Below, one piece after another: positions 56,114 through 64,000 of a stretch of 64,000 nucleotides of DNA. Source of the stretch: Aspidiotus rigidus. Its lineage: Eukaryota > Arthropoda > Insecta > Hemiptera > Diaspididae. Under the pieces are notes generated by a model. It searched no databases. It was not told the DNA's origin and saw nothing but the letters and a program-made list of their open reading frames with translations. Every line of letters starts with the position of its first letter. Positions within the stretch are counted from its first letter, which is position 1. Made by a program: the position numbers and the translations under genes. Location of the stretch: assembly GCA_035079385.1 (NCBI GenBank), contig JAVHKY010000013.1, positions 992,001 through 1,056,000 of the forward strand. The letters are read 5' to 3'.

Positions 56114-59100
56114 GTAAGTTTTCTCAGTCTACGAAATTTTTGCTAGTTATTGAAATAAGATTGAGTCAATTTGAAATCAGCAGTATAGGGACTTTATGGA
56201 GGCTTCTCAGTGCTATAATTGAATGTAGATTGTTTTTCTCATATTGAAATTTTCTACTTATAATTCACAGGGGGTAAGCAGCAAGTGGATGAAGGTTATA
56301 AATTGTTCGAGCAAGGTGATTATAGAGAAGCACTTGCAGTCTTTGAAAAAGCAATTGTAAGTAGAGTTGAAAGGATTTCAGTTCTCTCCCTAGATTTACT
56401 AAAACAAATTTTCATTCGATCTAAGACAAAAGATGAATTCAATCCTTCGTATTATGCAATGCGAGGACGTTGCCGTCTAAAACTTCGGTCAGATGACCTT
56501 GCCTATGCCGACTTTCAGACTGCAGTAAAACTAGCCGAAGAGAGAAAATCAGGTAAAGATAGTGAAAGTAAGAATCTTGAGCATTTAATCCTTTTATGTA
56601 TTTATCTCAATAGTGTATACTTGCTTCTCAAGAAAAATTTGAATGAAGAACGTATCTATTAAGGTGATAAAACATCTCGAGTTACGGGCAAACAAGAATA
56701 TATTGATGTCATAACTGAGTTTTAGCCGCTCTCTTTCTCATATTACTCTTCTTCCCTCATTTGACTGCTTTCAACTTACCTATATACCCTCAATCAAGTT
56801 TTCTGTTGGAGAGCGAATTTTTCAAAAATTTTTGAAAATATGAATATATTACAAGTTGATCATCACGAGAAAAATAGAAAGGAGAGTTCTAATTCGGGCA
56901 AAACCATTGGACGGTGCGGGTGAAGGGCGGAAGGTTTCCTTAAATCAATCCGAATAAATTTTTATGAGAGAAGATGGTTTGTTGAAAATTTTACGCTCTA
57001 CAAATTGTGTTCTCTTCAATTTCCTCCTAAATTGCTTTATTCCCAGTTATTTTGTGATTACTCGTTAATATTTGTATGGGAAAATTGTTTTGCTCCCGTT
57101 CTCAATTTTACCGATCTTAACGCTCGTAGCGGATGGCCAGCCCGAATTATTCTAAGTTGAAATTTCGGAAAGCAATACACAAGTATGTTATTGTTTTGGT
57201 TATCATGTTCAAAAACGAAATAAATTTCTCTCGAAATTGATGTAATGCAGTTGATCAAACAGCAATTTGTATCTAAATATCTGCCGGTCTGGTTTTGATC
57301 AATACATCAAGTACATGTTGAAGAAAATTCACATAATTATTATAGAAAGTGTATTTCAAGTTGGAGTACTTTTTTAATGGTAATATTTTTACCTTCTGTC
57401 ATTGTTTTGGAGATTCGAGCAATGCTTTTCTCATTTTTAATTAGGTAGGCTATCGAAGAAACGAGAAAAGATAAGCGAAACTGTTTGTATAGCTATCGTC
57501 AGATACCTAATATGTTTCAGAAGCGAAAAATATTTTAATTTTATAATGCAACTATTGAATTTGAAGGAACTGTCAAACTTTTGGAAGGTCGAAGCTCGAA
57601 AACATCGCTCCGTACAAACTAATCAGACTGGACGTCCCTGAGACATAATACAGGGAAAATCAATGTTTTGAAATTTCAAATTCTGAATCTTGAACGATAT
57701 CAGGCCTGAAATGATAGAACATTCGGTAAAACAAATTGAAATTGAAGAAGAGTGAGTGCAAGTAATTTTATAAGAAAAGTCAAGCCTTTGTCGATCCTTT
57801 AAAGGCGACGGATATGAGCATCAGATCGTGGCTTCCTGGTTAAAAAAATAGATGAGATTATAGTAAAAAGAAACAACGAAATTTTCTTCAACATTGAGCT
57901 GGACGAATCGAGCTCTTCTCATCTTTTATCGTTTGGTTCTTTTTTAGTAAAACCATCGTGTCCAAGACCCAATTAGATCCAGAAATCGGTATTTGTGAGG
58001 AAACTTTGGGTAGTTGAAAAAATCGAATATAAGAATCAAAAGCCAAAGACAAAAAGTCACTGGGTAGCAAATTGAACATGAAATTTGGTCAACTGGCAAA
58101 ACCCATTATTATTAGGAGCTAGAAAAAATTTATCAATCAACAAGAGTTGCGGTCTGAGGATAGTGTTTTCTACTTCGAATCCCGTCATCATTACTTAAAA
58201 CTAAAAAATCTTTTACGTGCCTGTATAATTTCGCTTTTTGTTCTTGGCCTTGTCCTCCCCCTCCCCAACAGTTAGTCTTTGCAACGGCCCTGATGCCTAC
58301 TAGGGATTATAACTCGTGGCAGCATTCTCTGTCTGTCTCTGTCTGTCTGTCTCTCTTTCTCTCTCTCCCCCCCCCCTAAGCTACAGTTGTCTCAAAGAGA
58401 TCAAAGTTTCTACCCTCGGCATTCTAGCCGAATAGCTTCGCTAGCTTGGCATAAAACAAGTTTACTGTTGAAATTTCTAACACCAAAATTTTGACAGTCT
58501 TTGTGCGTTTTCAATATTATAATTGGGTTAAAAACTCAGAGAATTATCCCAGTTTTTCGTTTGAAGACTTGTTATCAATGCTTTGAAGAAAACAGAAAAA
58601 TAAAAAAAAAATTTTAAAAATGGAAACTATTTTTGCTTATTAGTACTCCAAAACTTTTCCCAATGTTCTACTAACCTCTTCTCGCTGCTTTAATTTGTAT
58701 TTTGTATCACAAAAATATCGCGAACTGATCACCCAATGCAGTCTTACAACTTAGAAATAATTAATGAAGAAAAAAAGTTCCAGCGATAAAAATAGTCTAA
58801 GAAATGTTACATGCAGATGTAGTTGGCTAGGTAACTCTTAAAACTCCTCAGCCTTATTTGGCTACCAAACAAGGTTGAGAAGTTAAAGGGTATATAAGCC
58901 ACTTACACATGGCATGAAGGGACACTCTAAGTAACGTTGACCGACAGAGACTTTTTCTTTAATTCATAACACAAAGGTCGAAATTCTCCTAAGTCCTGCC
59001 CCCTGTCGTCATCATCAAGGGCATTTGATAATGATTATCGATGTACTTACCTGCATGAATGATTTTTTTCTTGTTTCAGAAGGTGCACATGTATTGACCG

Positions 59101-62100
59101 AAGAAGATCTCAAAAAGCTGGGGGAAAATTATGACTCAGCATATGAGCGTGATTGTGAAAAAGCTATCTGGTGTTTTACGGAAGCAATGGTAAGAGCTTA
59201 GTATAACGTTGACTCGAATTAATAAATTAATAAGGTTAAACTTAGTTTAAACTTGAAATTTCTTCATACACTTTCTCTTTCCCCCTCTCTCTGGAATACT
59301 TCGTAATTTTATGAGAAAAATTTCTCACTCTCGTTCAGAAAATATTATCCGTAAGAGTAAATGGCCGTACAGTTTCGAAATTTTTAAATACAATAAAGAA
59401 AAGCGCTTGCGCAAAACGAACGAGCATCTTAATTGTTGGTGAGATCTGGATGAGAAAATAATTTTGATAGAGGGAGCTAAAGAAAAAGTGGGTGTACTAT
59501 TAACCGGCAGAAATTTAAAAATGACAACGAAGCTAAAATTTTCGTACTTTACAGAATTTTACTGGTCGAGTAAAAAAGTTTGTCCAGTTTTTCATTTTCA
59601 AATTTTTGACTGCATTTATTTATTGAATTTCAGGCAATTAGCGAGTCCAAAGAACAGTATTTTAGACTGCGAGGAGACTGTTACTTATATCAGGGAGATC
59701 TAACCAAAGCGTTGTCGGAGTTCAAGAGCGCGACGAATATTGATTTTAAAAAACCCCGTAGTCCACAATTTCGTATTCGACATTTCGCAAGACTACTAAA
59801 ATCAAAAGAAGTTGATGAGATCGCGGAAGGTACACTGTTTTGTTCCAGTTATTTCTTTGATCCATGCTCTCATATTCCTTCATACCTCGCAACATGATTG
59901 CACCGTTTGCTCGGTGTTTGCAAGATGAATTCCCTTAACTTTTCTTTTGAAATATAGAATAGAGACAAGGTATAGGATTCGGATGGTACACTAAGTGGAG
60001 TTCTTCTGTGAATATCAATAACACTGTATCACCTCAACAACAATAAAATGAAGAATATTTGAAAAAATACTCACACAAAAATGAATAACATTAATTTTTT
60101 TCATGTTTATATAGACCTTAAATTACTCTTTGATTTTATCGATCTTGGGAGGCTAGCTGATGAAATGAAATCAGAAACATCAGAAGCCAACTTCAAAGGA
60201 GCTCTTCGTCTCTACGACGAAGTAATTGTAAGTATAATAAACTGCAACGTGAAATCATTCCTTAGTCAAACTACATCAGAATATTTCACCATTTATATAC
60301 ATCCACGCTTGTTTCTGATGTTATGTGTATGATAAGTGTTGTGAGAATGTCCTTTGATCTATAATAACAATTTTTTTAAGGCAATAGGTTTTACGTTGGC
60401 GGTCGACGTGTCAAGGGTATTTCCTTCGTATAAATTTCTTAGCGATATTCCCCGCTCCCTCATTGTTAAACTAAGCCATCTTCGTTTCGGGCGCAATCGA
60501 CTCCCTGTTCACCTAAAACGTTTAAATCTTTCCGAATCGGACCTATGTCCCCTCCATCCAGACGATCCATCTAAAGGCAACATCAATCATTATTTTCTTA
60601 AATGTACAGAAATATCAAACGTTAGACTAATATTATACTCGGAAGCCATCAACCTATATTTCTCTACCCCTCTCAGAGCCGCCGACTTCCTATCATCCGA
60701 AAACCTTTCAATTTTCCCACACGTTTTCAAATTTCTTTCAGACCTACCTAGCTCCTTCCGTCAACATTTAAATTCAATTCTTCAAATTTTCCTGCGAAGT
60801 AAGGCCTAGTAGGCGTCCTCCCTCCAACCCACTGTTTTTATTTATTTATTATTTCATTTTTATTATCATTATTATTATTCTTTTTTTTACTCTTTATAAA
60901 CTTTGAAGAGTGTCTAAATCATAACTATCCCTTATTGACTGAATTCAAACTCGGCACCAGTCCTGACAATGGACTGTTATATCAAAGTAATTGTTTTCGT
61001 CATTATCCTTTTTTTTTTTTGTATCCTTTTATATTTTTTTGTATTTTTTTTCTCGTTTGTTCTCCTCCCCCCTCTTAATATTTAGTTTTTTATGACTGTG
61101 GTTGGTTGTATTAAAAAAAAAATAAAAAATAAAACGATGGATAAATTGATGAACTAAGTAAAACTATCAACCAATTAATTGATCAATATCTAAAAGAAAT
61201 TATTCTGAAAATACAATATTCTCAAATAAAAAATCAAGTTTCAAAATTTCATGTCTTAGCTAATTTATCTTTTCGATAATCTGAAATACATTATGTAAAA
61301 GGAAATAAGCGCATTTGTTAAGAAATTTTATGAAAATACTTTCGGAGACGAGATTATTCTCGGCGTCTTAATTTTTACTGAAGGTATCTTGTTCTCGTTT
61401 TTTAATACTTAATATTCATCCTCACTGAAAGATTAGTTCCAATTTGCGTACGCATCGAAGAGAACAGATAGTATTAAATTTTATCGACTCATTTTCTTTC
61501 TTTTGTTCTAGAACTTGAGTCCTGTTGATCCTGAGTATTACTTTGGCCGAGCAAGCTGTTGCTTCAATCTTGGAGATATAGAAAATGCATTGCTCAATTT
61601 CAGAGAAGAATTTAGGCTCGACTCATATCGTAGAACTGCTTTGATCAATATCGGTAGAATGTTGTACACATTGAACCGTCTAGGTGAAGCTATAAAAGGT
61701 GAAATAAAATTAGCTTTTCAGACTAACTACAGGGATCAAGTCTTGAATGCGCAACATGAATTCATTATATATTTAGAACGCCCCTACATATAACTACGTA
61801 ACTATACCTACCCCATCTTGTGGAGAAATTGAAGTATGAAAATACCTGCGAACGAATGTAGTTGTCTCGATGTCTATTCAAGTACATTAGACTTTATTTT
61901 TCCAAGCCACAAACGATATGAGTAATGAAGAACTTGTAAAAGAGGCAAAATACTACGCTGAAAAAAATAATTCAATTGGTTTACAACATTCAAATAATCT
62001 ATTGACTATAGCGATTGTAAGTATTCCCATTGCTAATTTAATTTTAGTCAAACCATTATCTTCTGGTTTGTAAATGATTTCATGTCCCTCGAGGAACGAA

Positions 62101-62280
62101 ATCCAACTGAGCCATCGTATTTCACTTTGAGAGCAAAGAACTACCAAGAAAAACAAGATTATGACAGAGCCATACATGATTTACAGCAAGCGATGAAATT
62201 AGATCCAGTTAATAAGGAAACTTTTGTAAGCTTGATTATTACATTCTTAAATGCTGGAAGATTGGAAGATGCTGCGACAA
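56035..62280 (+). CDS. secreted modular TPR-like protein, nine exons visible, 3' end not found
   Basis: Proposed exons: 56035-56113, 56271-56356, 56426-56552, 59080-59189, 59634-59829, 60115-60227, 61512-61698, 61907-62016 and 62094-62280. All introns are GT-AG and all phases fit: 1,0,1,0,1,0,1,0,1. The joined reading is about 398 codons and still open. Exon 1 encodes a signal peptide (MTLFKSSQLIITVWVVNFCF). The rest is four copies of a two-exon module, each with TPR-like helix pairs, for example GYKLFEQGDYREALAVFEKA and RGRCRLKLRSDDLAYADFQT. TPR repeats normally mediate protein-protein contact inside cells; a signal peptide predicts export, which is unusual. Spacing between modules 1 and 2 is long (2.5 kb). 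Further exons probably lie beyond 62280 or the window; alternatively the last exon reads through its donor to a TGA at 62301-62303. Ligand and role unknown. Confidence 0.8.
56271..56552 (+). CDS. TPR module 1 (exons 2 and 3)
   Basis: Exon 2 (56271-56356) has acceptor TTCACAG and donor ATT/GTAAGT and encodes GKQQVDEGYKLFEQGDYREA and on to FEKAI. A 69-nt intron with a TTACTAAAAC branch-like site follows. Exon 3 (56426-56552) starts at ACAAAAGAT and encodes NPSYYAMRGRCRLKLRSDDL and on to KLAEERKS, with donor TCAG/GTAAAG. This module matches the TPR consensus best. If the short intron were retained, the reading would stay open across it. Confidence 0.75.
56553..59079 (+). other. long intron of the TPR gene, nothing recognised
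   Basis: This 2.5-kb intron separates modules 1 and 2. No extra module exon was found. It contains a CT/CTGT-rich simple repeat near 58325-58376 and otherwise no recognisable element. Confidence 0.4.
59080..59829 (+). CDS. TPR module 2 (exons 4 and 5)
   Basis: Exon 4 (59080-59189): acceptor TTGTTTCAG, encoding GAHVLTEEDLKKLGENYDSA and on to CFTEAM, donor ATG/GTAAGA. Exon 5 (59634-59829): acceptor GAATTTCAG, encoding EQYFRLRGDCYLYQGDLTKA, then LSEFKSATNIDF and a charged tail to EVDEIAE, donor GAAG/GTACAC. Same phases as module 1. Confidence 0.8.
60115..61698 (+). CDS. TPR module 3 (exons 6 and 7)
   Basis: Exon 6 (60115-60227): acceptor TTTATATAG, encoding LADEMKSETSEANFKGALRL, then YDEVI, donor ATT/GTAAGT. 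Exon 7 (61512-61698): acceptor TTGTTCTAG, encoding DPEYYFGRASCCFNLGDIEN, then ALLNFREEFRLDS and a third helix pair to LGEAIK, donor AAAG/GTGAAA. The intron between them has grown to 1.28 kb by insertion of a LINE fragment. Confidence 0.8.
60370..61135 (+). mobile_element. 5'-truncated LINE fragment in a TPR-gene intron
   Basis: The + strand reading to 60809 contains SHLRFGRNRLPVHLKRLNLS followed by a C-P-x-H ... H-x-x-x-x-C arrangement (CPLH, then NHYFLKC). This is the Cys/His segment found near the C-terminus of many non-LTR retrotransposon polyproteins. A T-rich 3' UTR follows, and an A-rich tail at about 61111-61133 marks the 3' end. It lies entirely inside the intron between exons 6 and 7 in the same orientation as the gene. 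No target duplication was found. Confidence 0.7.
61907..62280 (+). CDS. TPR module 4 (exons 8 and 9)
   Basis: Exon 8 (61907-62016): acceptor TTTTTCCAAG, encoding ELVKEAKYYAEKNNSIGLQH, then SNNLLTIAI, donor ATT/GTAAGT. After a 77-nt intron, exon 9 (62094-62280): acceptor CCCTCGAG, encoding PSYFTLRAKNYQEKQDYDRA, then IHDLQQAMKLDP and a third helix pair to GRLEDAAT, donor ACAA/GTAAGT. Exon 9 has exactly the same length (187 nt) as exon 7. The phase-1 exit predicts at least one more exon. Confidence 0.8.
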
Positions 62281-63430
62281 GTAAGTACGTGAAGATATTT
62301 TGATTTGATCAAATGCAACAATTTAATAGTATAGATATGACATGTACGTTTTCTCGCACTGCGCTTATTTACCTGACGCAAGAGACTTTTTCAGTATTTC
62401 TGACTGTGTCGACAAATTCTGAAAATCCTCTAGTTTTCACTACTGAATATTTAGCTATTTTAGAACCAAATGTGGTTCATTTTATTCTTTTTTGGTCTAT
62501 TTTTTCTTCTCTGATAGTACAAAAATTTTAGAACTTTGTATCAAATTTCTATCGTTCTTCTCTTTTTTCAACCCTCATTGTGGAATGTAGATGAACTTTG
62601 TAAGTTCACAAGATTAACCTTTATCTACTCAAGATCTCTAGTTTTCCAAACTCTCTCCAGTTGTATATTTGTAGTGCGCCACTAATATTTTTTTCAATGT
62701 ACCAAAGGTCCCTTTCAACATTTCTAACTATCCCAAAGAAATCCTAAAAATCCCTCAATTCTTCACACTAAATATCTAAGAAGCGCAAGGACCAATTTTT
62801 CTCTCATTTTCAAAATCATGACAAATTTTTCTGGTCACGTTTTTAGGTCAGTTCTAGCAATCAAGGATCAAATGAGTTAAGGTTCATGAATTGAACTAAT
62901 TAGTCTATCTTAATTTTCAATACAGTAAAGGGGACTAGATTCAATCAAAGTTGACAGCCTAAAACACTAGCACTTACAAACTTTTCAAACTCACTCTGAA
63001 AATATAAAACCGAACTAATTTTGAAGCTTCAACCTTTCTGTGCCTCACAAATTATTTGTAGACATGTATTTTCAAAAATTATAAAACAAAAAATGACTTA
63101 ATTAATATTTGATACTTTTAAAAAATATTCACCACGTATAAAACATTAATGAAACTCCTATTCACCCTTGTTGTATCAATTTTAATGATAAAATATTTAT
63201 TAAACTTTAGAAGAACTTTGGAATAAAAATTAAATATTAATTACTAATAATTCTTTACTTTATTTTATTAATATTATGGTAAATCTGACGCCAGAGGTTA
63301 TTATCTTTAATCATACCGTAGGATTTTAATTCTAATTGTCTTATATTTCACAAAAATTAAGTTACTTCCCTATTTCACATATTCTTCACATACCATACAT
63401 TGGTAATGTTTATGTTTCTTATATCTAGTC
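62281..63430 (+). other. downstream intron or 3' region, nothing recognised
   Basis: No further TPR module exon was found. Reading through the exon 9 donor would give eight codons and a TGA at 62301-62303. Confidence 0.35.
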
Positions 63431-63438
63431 CTTTTTTC

Positions 63439-63913
63439 CAGGGATGGAAAGTTTAAGCCGTCAATCGCTTAAGTCAAAGCCTAAGCTTGCTGTTCCCAAT
63501 ATTCATTAAGCCAAAAGCTAGTCATTCAGCAACAACTTAATGAACTTAATGGATCTTTTTTTCTTTCTTCAATCAGGAGAAAATGATCGCCCTTTTCGAG
63601 GGAATCATGATGCAAAGTACTCATTTCTCTAGATTTATATTTTGGATTAGTTCTACCTTCTCATAGTAGTCAGTACTGCAGCCCGCAGCTTCACAGCAGG
63701 CGCTGCGGTGCTGCATGCGTTTGTGTGATCCTTTTAATTATCGAGTGTGAATGTGATTGGTTAGTCGATTTCATTTTAAAAGGGAAAAAAATCAATTAAG
63801 CTCTAAGCTATTGAAGTGAGCTAAAAGCCAAAAGCTAAGCTGTTTGAATTCATGGAACAACTTATAAGCCTAAGTCAAAGTCTAAGCTGTTAGCAAACCG
63901 CTTTCCATCCGTG
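63439..63913. mobile_element. 475-bp non-autonomous hAT-type element, perfect 8-bp TSD
   Basis: The ends CAGGGATGGAAAG and CTTTCCATCCGTG are inverses with one mismatch. Both sides carry the identical 8-mer CTTTTTTC (63431-63438 and 63914-63921), the duplication length of hAT elements. The interior is rich in AAGCCTAAGCT-like words on both strands and has no ORF. It lies downstream of the last visible exon of the TPR gene. Confidence 0.85.
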
Positions 63914-64000
63914 CTTTTTTCACAGTAAGTAACTACAGTTATTATAAATTGTTCTTGTCAGATTAATATTAACTGATTTTATCAATACTAAATCACATTC

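Noticed and set aside
58322..58376. CRISPR-like regular repeats
   Set aside because: This is a CT/CTGT simple-sequence tract; no spacer structure anywhere in the window and the DNA is eukaryotic.

Overview
The window looks like nuclear DNA from an animal, most likely an arthropod and probably an insect (hemipteran is my guess, unproven). It is AT-rich, has GT-AG introns with strong GTAAGT donors, and is crowded with Penelope-like, RTE-like and other non-LTR, Ty3/Gypsy-like, MULE and hAT-type relics plus palindromic miniature elements. Nothing in it looks bacterial: there are no operons, CRISPR arrays or rRNA genes, and the one tRNA-like sequence is the head of a SINE-like insertion.

Only two protein-coding loci are convincing. 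(1) A single-exon ORF at 8870-11680 (+, 936 aa) has an N-terminal signal peptide or anchor, a P-loop GTPase-like domain, a long helical middle and a C-terminal collagen-like/Gly-rich region. (2) A split gene on the + strand runs from 56035 to at least 62280. A signal-peptide exon is followed by four copies of a two-exon TPR-like module. Every module enters and leaves in phase 1 and has a phase-0 intron inside, so whole modules can be duplicated without breaking the frame. This apparently secreted modular TPR protein is the most unusual thing in the window. A third, weaker candidate lies on the minus strand between 2883 and 827.

Layout: 0.8-2.9 kb, possible minus-strand gene; 3.5-4.3 kb, dispersed-repeat block with a cluster of CRE-like palindromes; 7.4-8.1 kb, internally deleted LINE reverse transcriptase; 8.7-12 kb, GTPase-like gene; 14.2-18.5 kb, five palindromic/TIR elements, two of them abutting; 18.5-25.8 kb, no gene recognised; 25.9-28 kb, Penelope-like GIY-YIG fragment and a Gypsy-like integrase relic; 30.3-32.9 kb, a foldback element, a ~153-bp tandem repeat interrupted by a tRNA-derived insertion, and a ~118-bp tandem repeat; 35.2-36.6 kb, LINE RNase H relic; 43-44 kb, second Penelope-like relic; 48.4-51.2 kb, a nearly intact but broken MULE; 51.2-52.7 kb, more of the ~153-bp repeat and a small hAT element; 56-62.3 kb, the TPR gene with a LINE fragment in one intron; 63.4-63.9 kb, a hAT-type element with a perfect 8-bp target duplication.

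The two convincing genes share predicted entry into the secretory pathway, but nothing in the sequence links them functionally. All calls rest on reading motifs and splice signals by eye; no database search was possible.
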